The notes below the pieces were generated by a model that was not told the DNA's origin, did no database searches, and saw only the letters and a program-made list of their open reading frames with translations. The translations under genes were made by a program, and so were the position numbers. DNA of 64,000 nucleotides from Combretum micranthum (lineage: Eukaryota > Streptophyta > Magnoliopsida > Myrtales > Combretaceae): contig JAMXBD010001583.1 in assembly GCA_024138025.1 (NCBI GenBank), positions 62,001 to 126,000 of the forward strand, given 5' to 3'. This document shows positions 49,373 through 61,354 of this stretch, in pieces. How positions within the stretch are numbered: the first letter of the stretch is position 1; each line of letters starts with the position of its first letter.

Positions 49373-49564
49373 TGTTAGGGTGCAAGTGTGAGGACCTCAC
49401 ATGGAAAATATGAGTCTTATGTGAAGAGTTTATAAGGAGGGAAAACTCGTTAACCCATTGCCTTAAAGTTTTGGGTTATAGATGGTGTCAAAAGCCCATC
49501 TATGTAATTCTTCACAAATCTCATTGGATTTCTCCTTATTGAAGGCATACTCCAGACTCTAACA
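49373..49564 (+). mobile_element. Short LTR (192 bp) followed by a tRNA-Met primer site
   Basis: It starts TGTTAGGGTGC and ends GACTCTAACA, with inverted termini TGTTAG/CTAACA. TGGTATAAGAGCC follows at 49567-49579, one base from the TGGTATCAGAGCC primer site complementary to initiator tRNA-Met. The small LTR suggests a Copia or TRIM-type element. The second LTR was not found, and its internal part (to about 49830) abuts the truncated gypsy element. Confidence 0.7.
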
Positions 49565-49944
49565 ATTGGTATAAGAGCCTAGTTCATCCAGAAAACTCCA
49601 TGGTTGGCCCACCATATGAAAAGAAGAGTTTGTGGTGTGACTCGTTCGTAAAACCCATAGTGAGTAGGCCACTCACAAAGCAGATTTAGTGAAGTCAATT
49701 TGATAAGTTCTTGAGGGGAGTGTTTTATCTCTCCCAAGTTGTCCTGCCAATCCTCTCCCATGCAGGTCTCTAACCATCTTCTCCCTCAGAGGAGACTCAG
49801 GAATACATAACTAGTTGCCTTTCATTAGATACCCGTCATGTATGTGATAGCCATCACAAGGTCACCCGGTGCTATACTTCTCCTAAATTCCCTCAAAATC
49901 AAGATCTCTTGCATATGGCTCTTCATCTGCTCAAACTCCATAAT

Positions 49945-50340
49945 TTATGCACTCATCACGTCTAGTACTTCACCCCTCTTGCTCAAAACATCAGCTACCC
50001 TGTTTTGCACTCCAGATTTGTACATCAATTTAAATGGAAATCTTTGCAGAAATTGAATCCATCTAGCATGCATATCTTTACTAATTGTAGTCTGGTTGTT
50101 CAGATGCTTCAAAGCTCCACAATCTGAGTTTAGCACAAATTCCTTCCCTACCAAATAGTGTTTCCACATTCTCAAAGCTTTGACTACATAATAAAACTCT
50201 TTATCATATGTGGACCAGCTCCTCTTAGCATCACATAATTTCTCACTATAGAAAGCTACTAGCCTCTTTTCTCGAGATAGCACAACCCCTACCCCTACTC
50301 CACTGGCATCACAGTCTACCTCAAAGAGCTTCTCAAAATC
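49945..50340 (-). pseudogene. Gypsy RNase H domain
   Basis: The main open stretch is 50283-49945. It reads [37 protein letters not shown], then [10 protein letters not shown] and [31 protein letters not shown]. These are the typical RNase H blocks of Ty3/gypsy (Y..YDKE..A...A...WRHYL; D..SL..L; N..AD.LSR). The upstream DCDASG block is also visible. It degrades the RNA strand during reverse transcription; here it is disconnected from its reverse transcriptase by stops. Confidence 0.85.
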
Positions 50341-50596
50341 AGGAAGTGCTAATACATGAGCACTACATAGTTTCTTCTTAAATATAGCAAAACTAGTCTC
50401 AACTTCCTCACCCCACTAGAATTTTCCATTCTTCAGGCACTTAGTTAAAGGTGCAGTAATGGTATTAAAGTGCCTAATGAATCTCCTATAAAAAGTCACC
50501 AACCCTAGAAAGCTCCTCAACTCAGTCACAGTTCTAGGAACAGGCTATTCCCTAATAGCTCTCACTTTCTTATCATCCACTATTATCCCTTCACTG

Positions 50597-51245
50597 CTAA
50601 CAACAAAGCCTAGAAAATAATAGCCTTTTTGCCATGAAGATATACTTTTTCAAATTTGCATACAGTTTATTTTCAAGGAGAACAGCTAAAACACTTCTAA
50701 GATGCTCTATACATTCACCCTCAGTTCTACTATAAATCAGGATATCATCAAAATATACTATTACAAATCTCCTAATAAAAGGTTTTAATACTTGATTCAT
50801 AACTCTCATAAAAGGTATTGGGTGCATTACTGAGGCTAAAAGGCATCACTAGCCATTCATAGAGCCCTTCCTCAGTCTTGAAAGATGTCTTCCATTTATA
50901 TCTAGGTCTGATCCTAATCTGATGATAACTACTCCTTATATCTACTTTAGAGAACATTACTACTCCAGTCAACCTATCCAACATATCTTCCAGGCGAGGT
51001 ATTGGGAACTTATACCCAATGGTGATCTTATTTATGGCTTTGCTATTGACATACATTTTCCAGCTGCCATCCTTCTTATGTGTCAATAGTGTTGATACTG
51101 CGCATGGACTCATGCTGTCCCTAATGAATACCTTCTCTAACAGCTCCTAGACCTTTTCTTACAAAATTTTGGTTTCTTTGGGGCTCATCTTGTAGTGTGG
51201 TAGGTTAGGCAGGCTTGATCCACGCACCAAGTCAATTTGGTGTTG
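50597..51245 (-). pseudogene. Gypsy reverse transcriptase, two frames
   Basis: The first open piece (51113-50772) has [49 protein letters not shown] and [11 protein letters not shown]. The second (50827-50597) has VIVYFDDILIYSRTEGECIEHL. YFDD holds the two catalytic aspartates. A frameshift separates [11 protein letters not shown] from the catalytic motif. Upstream (51245) is the [25 protein letters not shown] entry region of gypsy RT, with a stop. Confidence 0.9.
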
Positions 51246-51589
51246 AATATCCCTTAGAGGTGGTAGCCCCTCTGGCAAATCTTTTGGTAACACTTCTTTG
51301 AACTCCTCCAGCACTTCCTTCACACACTCTGACACCTCACTACCACTCTCCTCCTCTATCTACATCACATTCTTCACAATTAAATCATGCACCACCTTAG
51401 ACTAGTTAATGGTTTCTTCTATCTCCTTTTTTGACTAGGTAATAGTTAAAAAGGAAGGTCCCTCAGCCTTATTAGCTTTGGAACAGTTTCTCACCTTTAG
51501 GGGTAGCAAAATATACTTCACACCACTTTTCTCCAGCCTATAAACATTCTCCTTCCTTGCATGTTAGGCATTCACATCGTACTACTAAG

Positions 51590-51920
51590 GTCACCCAAAT
51601 AATAGGCAACAGGCATCCATGTCTATAACATTACAATAAGCCTCATCATGGTACTCGCCAATAGAAAATGGCACCTTAGATCTCTCTTGCACCTTTATTC
51701 TCTTTGCAGCCTTAATCCACCCTATAGTATAAGGGTTAGGATGTTTTCAATAGGCAATTGCAATTTGTTGATAACATCCCTGCCAATTATATTTTCACAA
51801 CTCTCACCATCTATTATAAGATCAAACACTTTCCCACAAATAGTACCCCTAATGCAAACAACCGATGCCTCTAAGTGCTTTCTTCCTGTTTGGTTGCTAA
51901 CATAAGTCTCCTAATCACAT
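51590..51920 (-). pseudogene. Gypsy protease-like region
   Basis: The minus-strand text VCIRGTICGKVFDLIIDGESCENIIGRDVINKLQLPIEN fits the aspartic protease of a plant gypsy lineage that has IDG in place of the usual DTG/DSG. It is followed by VPFSIGEY..DEAYCNVIDMDACCLLF. It contains frameshifts. Confidence 0.65.
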
Positions 51921-52025
51921 ATGTCTGCTCTATCTCATCATCACCCTCTTTATCATAATAATCTTCCTTTCCATCAGGCTCACGAATCTCCCCAACCCTC
52001 TCAACAATGTTCACTCCCCTCCTAT

Positions 52026-53205
52026 TAGGACATTCATTCAACTAGTGAATCGACTGATTACATCTATAACATTTGCCCAAAATAGGCTTTGCATAGGGAT
52101 TGCTTTGCTTCGGGACATCCTTAACCTCAATAAGTCTCTTCTCAGTAGTCTTACCATCTCTTTTCTTACTACTTACATTTTACATCTTCCTCATGAACTT
52201 TATTTTTTTTTAGTCATGGATTTGCTACTGCTTGTCCCCTCAAATCCATATCTTCTGCCTCCTCCATCAAAACAACTACTCTTCTCCTGCAACATCATTT
52301 CAGCCCTAAGCGCCATGTTCTCCGCATCATTCAAGTTTTTCAGCACATTTACACCAATCTTGTCCTTAATTTGCAATTTCTACCTATCTACATACCTCGC
52401 AACCTATTGGCCTTCACTTTCTTTTAGGTCATTCCGTTTAGCCAATTGCATAAACTTAGTTTTATAGTCATGAACGGATCGTTGACCTTGATGGCATTGT
52501 TGGTATTGCTAAAAGAGGATTTGTTCATAATCAGGAGGTAGAAAATCGTGCTGCAACAACTATTTCATATGGAACCACGTCCGCACAGGTTGTCTACCCT
52601 TTCTCTGTCTCTTGTTCTGCAACCTCTCCCACCAAGTAGGGACTTCTCTTTTCAACCTGCAAGCAATCAACCATAATCTGCACTCCCCCAGTATTTCCAT
52701 ATAACCGAAAAGCCTGTTGACTTCCACCAACCAGTCTAAGAACTCTTCAATATTTAAATTTCCATTAAAACTAGGGATGTTTATCTTTAAATGGAAATCT
52801 CCACCGTCATCTGGATCATAACCATAATAATTCCTCTGGTATCTACTATCACCATTACTGCCTCATCTCTACAGCTATCTCTCTTCACATAAAATCTCAT
52901 CCTTCTCATAGCAGTCTTCATCAGAAATTTGAGCTCTTCGATTTTCAACGACAGGTTGATTGATAAGACCGTTGTAAGCATCTCTTGCCCTTGGACATCC
53001 CCCACCAATATGCCTATCTCTATTGGTATCTACTGCCATCGCATCAAAATGCTCTATCAAATCCTCAACAAGCTGCTCTACTCGTTAGATTCTTTGATCC
53101 ATTGCATCGATTACCGTCCTAGGAACCATTTGTTCAATTCCATGGACTTTTGCACCTTGAACCCCATCAAGATTACGAATGTTGTCAACACTGTCGTTAG
53201 TTGAC
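52026..53205 (-). pseudogene. Gypsy gag with zinc knuckle
   Basis: It starts MSTNDSVDNIRNLDG at 53205, close to the primer site. In order: IEQLVEDLIEHF-like coiled text, INIPSFNGNLNIEEFLDWLVEVNRLF, PTWWERLQNKRQRKGRQPVRTW, FLPPDYEQILF, QGQRSVHDYKTKFMQLAKRNDLKE, and a CCHC knuckle (CYRCNQSIH..NEC) near 52066-52026. At least eight stops and several frame changes are present. Capsid and nucleocapsid parts are recognisable, but no intact protein is possible. Confidence 0.85.
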
Positions 53206-53228
53206 ATCTTCATAGGGAATAGCTTTGC

Positions 53229-53240
53229 TCTGATACCATT
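53229..53240 (-). other. Primer-binding site of the gypsy element
   Basis: Minus-strand TGGTATCAGAGC, complementary to the 3' end of initiator tRNA-Met. Confidence 0.75.
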
Positions 53241-53242
53241 CT

Positions 53243-53840
53243 AACACATCACAAAAAACGTAAACAAAACAAACTCAACACATTGATTGAATCAAGAGAT
53301 CAAAGCTTGCAAAAAGATTACAACTTTTTGAGAAAATTCTCAACTAAGGTTTCAATATTGTAATATGAGTTCTAACTAACAAAAGATATGGTTTTGAGAT
53401 TATATACTAACACATAAATCCTTAAAGATAAAACAAGAAAATAATTTGTCAAAATATAAGCTGGTAGAAAGGTTGGCGGCATCAGAACATTGTCATTAGG
53501 TGGCCTAAAAGTAAAACAAACAGAATAGTTGCATTGGCTGGCTGCTTTGAAGCATATGCCAACGGTGTACAGGAGATGGCCAACGGCTTTCAAGCCGATA
53601 TAGCCTATCACAGAAACTCCATGTCTGTAATCAGCACCGTTATACAATCTGACGTCTCTCCTTCATTCAACACCGGCCTTGATGCCAGTAGCCTTCATTG
53701 CTAAGCCGACGGCTTTGACCAATTTGAGCATGCTTCTTTGTTCATTCGTTTCTTCAACATGTCTTGCTTGTCTAAATAATCCATAGCTATGTCTTCGACT
53801 GCATTACTTACCTAACTTGGAAAGAAAACTAACAACTATT
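53243..53840 (-). repeat. 5' LTR of the gypsy element (outer end unsure)
   Basis: The inner end on the minus strand is ..GTGATGTGTTAGA, directly before the primer site. A possible start TGTTAGTTTTC lies near 53840. It contains short GC-rich hairpins (AAGCCGACGGCTT near 53692; CCAACGGTGTAC near 53560). No second LTR is present because the element is truncated. Confidence 0.5.
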
Positions 53841-55689
53841 CAAGTATATGTGAATATTGTATCTAATAAATCCAATCATCCTTTTGGCCAAAAAAGAAAA
53901 AAAATCCAATCATCCTGTCACGCCCCGAGGGTATTCTAATAATAATAATCAAGAATCACTTGATTACCATTATTAGTTTACCTACTAGGAATGACATGAT
54001 TTCCAAAAACAGGATCTTTTAGTTGCTTGGATGGAATAAACAAACATATATAAGATGTAAATTAATAAACAACTATTACAAACTACAATATTACAGATCA
54101 TATGCTTCATAATTCCTTACAACCTTAACTGATGATTCTAATGCACATTAAATGCATCAAAAGACTACTACAGATATAGATGTTCTAATCCTATACTAAA
54201 CTTTAAACTTCTAGCTTCAAATCTCTTACCGGGACCATGCTCCTGCTAGTAATGAGCCAGGGGCGCAAGGTAAACCTGAAAGGACTGTGGGAGTGTGAGC
54301 TAAAACACAAGCTCAGTGAATAACCAGAACTTATTACATATAACAGACAAGTTATTTATCAGTCATATGAAATGCATCAATCACACAAATGAACATTACA
54401 AGCTTGGATAACCCGGAATCCAAACAGGATGAAGATTTACGCCCTCCCATTAGGGTTGAAGGATCACAATCTATGGTCCACCTACCCAGGAGAGACTTAA
54501 GCCAAACAAGAAATAATAATATTTAATTTAATTGTCTCTTTAAGCTTATCATGTTTCTTTATTCATTTCCTGTTTTAGCTTTAGAAACTCCACTAAGTGC
54601 TAGTTATTCTCACGTAATACCATAAGCGGCGTCCTTCATTTACCATGTAGTTCCTATGGTATTAATAGAACAAAAGTAATCTTGCAATTAACTAATAGCT
54701 CTCTGGCCTAGATAATTCAAGTATTACCAGAGATCCGAGAAACTAACACGTAGTAGGCTACCACTTACTCAATGCTTTTTATGCATAGTATGTAATGCAT
54801 GATTATTTTCCATTATGGTACAAGTAGTTTTTAGTCAATTTGGGGTGATCAAGCAATACAGACACTCAATTAGATACTACATACATTATCAAGATACATG
54901 CAATTGTGTTATCACTTATTTAAGAGTGACATGGCAATCAATGGAATACAATACACAACTTTCATATTTCAAACAGATCATCAATTTTTCATTATCTTTT
55001 TATTTAAGGTTCACTACTAGTACAAGCACAACCAATGTAATAAGACTGAGTCACTCACCTGCCCATCCTAGTTAATCGTAGTAATCTTCAGGTAGGTCCT
55101 CCCCAATACTCGAGTCACCTATTGAGATAAATAATATAAATATTAAAATTCCAGACTATATAATTTAGTTTCTATGAATATTTAAATGTCCTAATGGTTG
55201 GTTGGGTCTATGTTTTATTCTTAGCTAATTCTTTCGAAATAGCTCTAAGTTCTACATCCTTGTACTCACAGTTTTATTGTATTGGTTCTGGTTGGATATG
55301 TGAATCTATCAATTGGGTATTTGGAAAGTTAATAACTTCGTTAATTCATTTTTATTGTCCAAAAATATCAGTTTTCTTTTAAATTACTTAATAAATTTTT
55401 CTTATAGAGTATAGATGTTCCTATACTCACAAATTTGGATTATTTAAATTTCCATTGTTATCTATTTATATATAAATATTCTAGTATATACTTAGTATTC
55501 ACTAACTCATAATATATATATATATATATATATCTTTCTATGAAAACATACTCACTAATAAAAGAATTTATTAACTTAATTATAACTATTTTCGAAATTA
55601 TTTTTCTCTTTTCGTAAATCATAAAACATTAATAATTATCATCAATAATAGTACCAAAAATAATTATAATATCAATAATACTAATAACA

Positions 55690-55695
55690 ATAATG

Positions 55696-55739
<44 letters not shown>

Positions 55740-55740
55740 T
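55690..55740. repeat. (AAT)n microsatellite
   Basis: About 16 uninterrupted AAT units. Confidence 0.95.
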
Positions 55741-56333
55741 AAATTTTCGAAAATAGATTAGATAGAATAATTATATTCCATCACATTAAGAATTATACTA
55801 ATTGTCTTATACTTTAATTAATATTATTACTAAAGTAATTTTAGTCTTATATTATATTTTTCAGAAATAATATTTTCGAAAATTTAAAAAATAATATTAA
55901 AATTATTAATAATTATAATTAAAAACTTATTATGCGGAAATTACTTAATTTAGTAATTTATATTTCTAAAATTTCTTTTTAGATTAATAATAATAGATTA
56001 AGTATTTAAACATCCTATATTTAATAAAGTCAGAAAAATAATTTTATTTTAAATTTAAATAGTTTCGGATTTAATATTATTATACTATAATATTATTATT
56101 ACTATTCCAGAAAATAAATAAATGCAGGAAAAATAAAAATTCCAAAATTACTTATATTAATATTTATTATATAATTATATTTATTTAGTTTCGTTTTTCT
56201 TTTCTTTTTCTTTCTTTTTTTTTTTTTTAAGTTGGCTGAGAGGTACACGAGTTGTACACGCCGTGTACCCAGCCTGTGCTCATCAGGGAGCACTGTTCAT
56301 CGTCTTCCCCGATGAGCCGCGGCCAATTTCGAG

Positions 56334-56359
56334 AATCCCGACGTCAAAACGTCGGGATT
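56334..56359. repeat. Perfect 11-bp inverted repeat, GC-rich
   Basis: AATCCCGACGT, four bases, ACGTCGGGATT. It is preceded at about 56279-56318 by a second, longer-looped pairing (TCATCAGGGA / TCCCCGATGA) and at 56245-56265 by GTACACG words. It lies inside the LARD-like repeat. Confidence 0.8.
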
Positions 56360-57969
56360 TTGGATCCAAATGACTCCTATGGACCTCATTAGCTTAAATA
56401 TCCAAGAATAATAACATAAAAACAACATGCTATCCACAAATTTAGATCATCAAGTTCGGCTAGGGTTTGGGAAAATTACCTTCGTTGTGACCGCTCGATG
56501 AAATTCGAAGCTCCTAGTGGCCTTAGTTAGCTTCCTAAGATGTCTAAGAGTCAGTCTCAATCCTTAAAACTGAAAGAAAACTCACGAAATAAAATCACTT
56601 ACCTCAAGCTCGTTTTCATGCGTTTTTTTCAGGTTTTTGTTCGAATTCTCGAACTGGGTTGATGCTAGGGTTTAAAAATTGTTTTCTGGGTTGGTTCGAC
56701 TCCTAATAAGCTATAGATGAATTCTGGAAGGTTTGAGGAGGTTTGGAATTCGTTTGCTTGTCCATCCGAGTTCGTTTGCATATATATATATATATATATA
56801 TAACGTAGTGCAAGTTTCGGCCGCGTTTCTTCCTTAATTTCCAAACGAATTGCTCTTGTTTGTCGTCCATTTAATCCTTTGTTTGATTGTCATTAAGGCA
56901 AGAGTGAGTTGTCCATTTTAGATTGGCTTAGGTTAGATATATATTGACTTTTCATGTAAATTATTGAAGAAATTCGGCTCACATCCTTCAAGAGAATCAC
57001 GGCCCTCCAAAAAAGTGGAAACCGTCTCCAGCAAGTTGAGTATATATATATATTAATTATATATTAGTTATATATTGTTTAGTTAAGTTTTCGGGTAGTT
57101 TATTACATTATTAGGGTATATTTTAGCTTATATATGTAAATATATAGATACAAAGGTCTTTAATGGATCCTACAAGATGTTTAGTTTAATAAAAAGTATA
57201 AATTTAAGTCTTGATAGTACGTATCTAATTGTTTAAGAAAAATTTATCCTACACGATTTAGGTTTTATAAGCTTTTCGAGTCAATTTTCGTCTCAGGCTC
57301 CAAGGGCTTTAGAAAACCCTAATTCGAATATTAGTATGATTCAATTCTGTATTGGAGGTCTAGATCTCAAGTTATACATCAGTTTATGTTTTTATTGGGT
57401 ATTTATAATCCTAACAGTTTGTCTTAAGATCACAATTTTCTAACTAAAACCCTATTGAGTCATTTATGTAATATTACTACTAATATATAGGCTATACTAG
57501 TTATATATATTAGATTTGGATACTCACTATGAAATCTTATCAATGTAGTTTATTACTGACTAGAACTCTCAAATTTTAGGGTTTCAATCCGAATATAGGT
57601 TCATTACCATACCTTGTTTCAATTCCCGGTCTCTATTGAATACTAAGGTAATCACTTAATATCCATATTTAGGTTTTCCTATATAATCTGTCTGTTGACA
57701 AGGATTTGGGTTTAGGATTTGAGGTTTCCTTTGATCACAACCTGAATTATTAACTCGGAATACGAAATCTTGTTTTTGGAATCAATTGGGGTCAAAGAAG
57801 TCCTTTTATAAAGATTGTGAGTCCCAAACCGATCAAATTTAAAGTATCTATCTAAACTAGAGTTTCTAATTAACTCCTAGGGTTACTAGTCGACCCATAA
57901 TTTCTAATCTAGGGTCGTATCGTATGATGGAAGTTTTCGGGGTTTACACATCCTCTTTTATACTAGAAA

Positions 57970-59920
57970 GACTTTAAAAATAATACTATGCCACGTGAAT
58001 TAATTAAATATATTTAATCAAAAAGGAAAAAAAAAAAGAATTGACCGACTGTATATAAGCATTAATAAAATCTTGATACATGAAAAATTCTTTTTTTTTT
58101 TTTTATTTCTATTTAAACTATCTGCTATCAACACCATTGACGAAAATAATATTGGCACTTATCATCACCTATGTGAATATGTGATATATTAGCATCAATG
58201 AAATTTTATTATATTCACCTAAAATGAGCTATCATATATCTATTATCTATCAGATTTATGACACTAGTAACGGCGAGGACGGCAATATCGGATGGGGATT
58301 ATCTTATTGTATTACAATTTAAATACTATTATCCTATATTGTGGCGTAAAAGTCCAAGATAATTCTTGAATGAAACAAAATTTAAAAATTCCTGGAAAGT
58401 ATTGCAAAATCATTCTCATGACATGAAAAAAACAATAAATTAAAAAGAAAATAATCTTCTAGAATATTCATTGACGATGGTATGACCAATTTATTTATCC
58501 AACTTTCTTGATTCTTTTTCCTATAACCTTGGAGGATCCTTTGGTATAGTACTGCCAATTATAGAGTAACATTCTATGTATATATAGAAAAAAAAAGTAT
58601 TTTTTTTTCTATTTTCATGAGATCATACTATTACTAATATTATAATTAAATTAATTATAAAAAAGTTAGTCTAAAAAAATTTAAGAGTTTCAATCTAAAT
58701 CTATATTGTTCAATGATGTAAAGGGACGGGTCCATCTTTCCTATGAAAGAGTTCAAATGCTTCAAATTATAAAATATCATATTTGTTAAGTGCAGTGTTC
58801 ACCGTGATATGAAGCTATTTAGCTTTAAATAAAAATAAATAAATAAAGAACAAACATATTATTAAATTGTTTAGCCCCAGAATCAAAAGAAGCGTTGCAA
58901 CATAAATATGGCACACATTTTCTACAAATTGAAGTAAAATAATTTAGATTTAGATTTAACTTCGCTAGAGGATTAGTTTTATGTTATTATTCAAAGCCCA
59001 TAATTTGTTAGGAATTAATTTCTTAGGTTAAATGATAAGATCTAAAAAATTTGTATATGAGATAGTTCAAGGAGGTTCGGTTTAATTTATTTACAATAAG
59101 AATTATTGAAGCAATCCATCCACTTTCGAATGGCCTCATACATTCACTAAGTCTAGCTCTTGAAATTGAGACCATAGTAAGATTATTAAAAACAATCTTT
59201 AAATGTGTCGTGAGACTTAAATACTTATTGAAGTGGGTAATAACATTTGTATCTCCAACAGATATAAGAGAAAAGCGACAATGGTTAAGAAAGGTAAGAG
59301 TTATGAATATCAAAGCAACATTAGTTCATTAGTTTAGAGTTGTTAATCATCAAGTGATGGAACGATTATTTAACAATTTGTTGGCTAAGTTATTAACTAT
59401 TGTTAAGTTGGAGTTTAGAGATGACATTTGACCCAATTCCTCAGCAGTAGGAATACTATTCATCAACATGAACCGAGATAGAATTTAGAGGCCCATACAA
59501 CTCAACTCCTCACAAGCGGAGATAAATCTGAATGCACAATGAAGGCGGAGAAGGATTTGCTCGAATTTAAGTGATTAGATAGAATATGCGTGTTTGCTAT
59601 AGGAAAGCGAAAGACCAAGGTAAGAGAGATAGAGAGAGTCACTATGATTGAAATGGATGGTTGTGATATTACTAAATTGTAGAAAAGAAACAAAAATAAT
59701 TTATTAAGTTAAAACAATGACAATAAAATTAATACCAATTGTAGGCTTTTGGACTAGGCGAATAAAAGAACTTGTGAGCCACATGTTAAATTAGGGATTT
59801 TTGTCACTCATAAAAAACTCGTCTTTAAACATATCTGCTATGTACAAATTATGATCTTTTTATCATTCATTAAATTGTCTATAATCATCGTTTGGAAAAA
59901 AAAAAGTGATATAAATGATA
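57970..59920. other. No gene recognised
   Basis: AT-rich DNA. 59022-59060 resembles 203-240 at the start of the window. The minus-strand frames at 59023-59313 and 59502-59693 show no family motif. It could include intron or downstream sequence of the ankyrin gene that ends at 59963, but no second exon was identified. Confidence 0.5.
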
Positions 59921-59962
59921 ATTAGTGCACATACCGATTAAATGTGCAAAAGTTAAGCTTAC

Positions 59963-60282
59963 CTCAATCTGCTTAAAAGCAGCAACTAAGTGGCAAAATG
60001 GTATTTCTGTCGTGATCCTTGACGTTAACCAAATCGCGGTCTTTTATCAAATCTACCATAAGCTTCATAGCTTCAAGATGGTTTATGCTTCACCCCCAAA
60101 TGTAAAATGGAGTCACCATCGCTCTCTATCAACTTAGGTACTTCTGTTCTTGCATGAAATGATTCCTTGAGAACATCCATTCTACCTTTCATCATGGCTA
60201 AATGGAGTGGAGCTCTTCCATCTTCATTGATATAGAGACACGTGTTGGGATTTTGTAAGATTAGCTCCTGTGTGGGTCTGAT
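59963..60282 (-). pseudogene. Interrupted exon of an ankyrin-repeat membrane-type protein
   Basis: Reading: LILQNPNTCLYINEDGRAPLHLAMMKGRMDVLKE, ESDGDSILHLGVKH, then after a small frameshift LEAMKLMVDLIKDRDLVNVKDHDRNT. These are ankyrin repeats (DGR.PLHLA..G...V) in the arrangement of plant ITN1/ACD6/BDA1-like proteins, which carry ankyrin repeats before membrane helices and act in stress or defence signalling. A splice-donor-like GAG|GTAAGC follows at 59962-59957. An extra base breaks the frame near 59993. The upstream half of the exon is cut off by the LTR at 60283. Confidence 0.75.
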
Positions 60283-60919
60283 TCTAGATGCAACGATCAC
60301 GAGTGTGCCGCGTGACTATCGCACTACACATTATCTAGGGAAACAACACGTGCAAGGATGATTAGGAAAGAATGGTGTAGTGAGGAGGAGTAGGCAGTTT
60401 TAATAGGCTCTAACACACGTGTGACAGGTGAGGAAGTTAAAGAGCATCAATCTCACTAAGTACTACGAATTTGTGTATGTTCTTGAGTAAATCAAGTGTT
60501 TGATTCACCAGGGCGGAAATCCGACAGCACGATGGCGTTTATCCAAGATTTCACCCATCCAAATGAGGTAAGGACTAAGGGTATTTATAGAGAATCTAGC
60601 TGTCGATGTTGTTCGTCAAATGAGATAGACGACCAACGACTAAGATGAGCCTCCCTCATTGTGGATATGAATGTGGGCTCCCTTATGGACCCAGGCCCAT
60701 TGAGGCCTTCATTGTAATGTGTGTGAGCCCATTTGAGAAAGATTGGAATTGAGCAGGCCAATTCCAACGGGCCCTACTCCAAGCCTACTATGCCAAAACT
60801 CCCATGATCATCCCAATAAGTCAGGTCCAACTCTCTAAGCCCTGTCACATTAGCCCATAGAGTCAAACCCATATGAGAATTAGGCTCAAAGCCTTTATAA
60901 CAAGATCTGTACATCTACA
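60283..60919 (-). mobile_element. 3' LTR of the TGTAGATG family (637 bp)
   Basis: On the minus strand it begins TGTAGATGTACAG and ends GCATCTAGA. The promoter-like 'ctctataaatacccttagtcc' lies near 60596-60576. It is closely related to the solo LTR at 5578-6225 ('ggcttagagagttgg', 'ttattgggatgatcatggga', 'gttggtcgtctatctcat'). Its outer end interrupts the ankyrin exon; its inner end abuts a purine tract, so it is the downstream LTR of an element whose body lies to the right. Confidence 0.8.
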
Positions 60920-60930
60920 TTTTTCCCCTT
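60920..60930 (-). other. Polypurine tract
   Basis: Minus-strand AAGGGGAAAAA lies directly before the LTR start TGTAGATG, as expected for plus-strand priming in LTR retroelements. Confidence 0.75.
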
Positions 60931-61354
60931 GACCAAAGTCCTTCGGGTTATATCAGAGGTGTTTAGGCTTTATTTCAACCTATAACAAATTGACAAGGCC
61001 TCCATCGACACATATGCATTATAACATAGCTACAGTGCTGCCTAGTGCATTTTCGTGATTGAGCATATCGTTTTACCAATAGAGTGTGCCATAGGATCTT
61101 GGTGCTGTGGCCAATCTAAGAGCTTCGTTATGCAAAGTTAGAGTAACCATTCTCAAAGCGCAGGACGCCAAAGCAAGCCTTGATTAAGCTTTTGTAGTTC
61201 AAGCTTGAGTCAATTTGATTATAGTTGAACCAAATCTGAGTCCAAATCCAGTCACACTTAAATAATGTTTATAGATAGATTCAACTTGTTTATACAACAT
61301 CTGAGTTTCATCAATAACCCTGATTATAAGCTCATGTAAAAAATATATCATTTC

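Larger units (their letters stand above)
49835..53840 (-). mobile_element. Truncated Ty3/gypsy retrotransposon
   Basis: On the minus strand the order is 5' LTR, primer site, gag, protease, reverse transcriptase, RNase H. The sequence stops after RNase H, just before the integrase, where the short LTR element lies. Many stops and frameshifts throughout make it inactive. The gag with 'PTWWERLQNKR..G..PVRTW', a zinc knuckle, and an unusual protease with the IDG-type active site match a plant chromovirus-like lineage. Confidence 0.85.
53930..57965 (-). mobile_element. LARD-like repeat, about 4 kb, minus orientation
   Basis: One end is CCTGTCACGCCCCGAGGG (53917-53934) and the other GTTTTCGGGGTTTACACATCC (about 57932-57952). 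The end words match the 'CGGGGCGTGACA' and 'TGT(A)AACCCCGAAAA' termini of a widespread type of plant LTR repeats. No gag or pol is present. It contains (AAT)n at 55690-55738, (AT)n at 55515-55532 and 56778-56802, and a perfect 11-bp hairpin at 56334-56359. Confidence 0.45.

Noticed and set aside
51648..52467. Plus-strand frames of 85 and 140 codons
   Set aside because: Shadows of the minus-strand gypsy gag and protease; no independent similarity.
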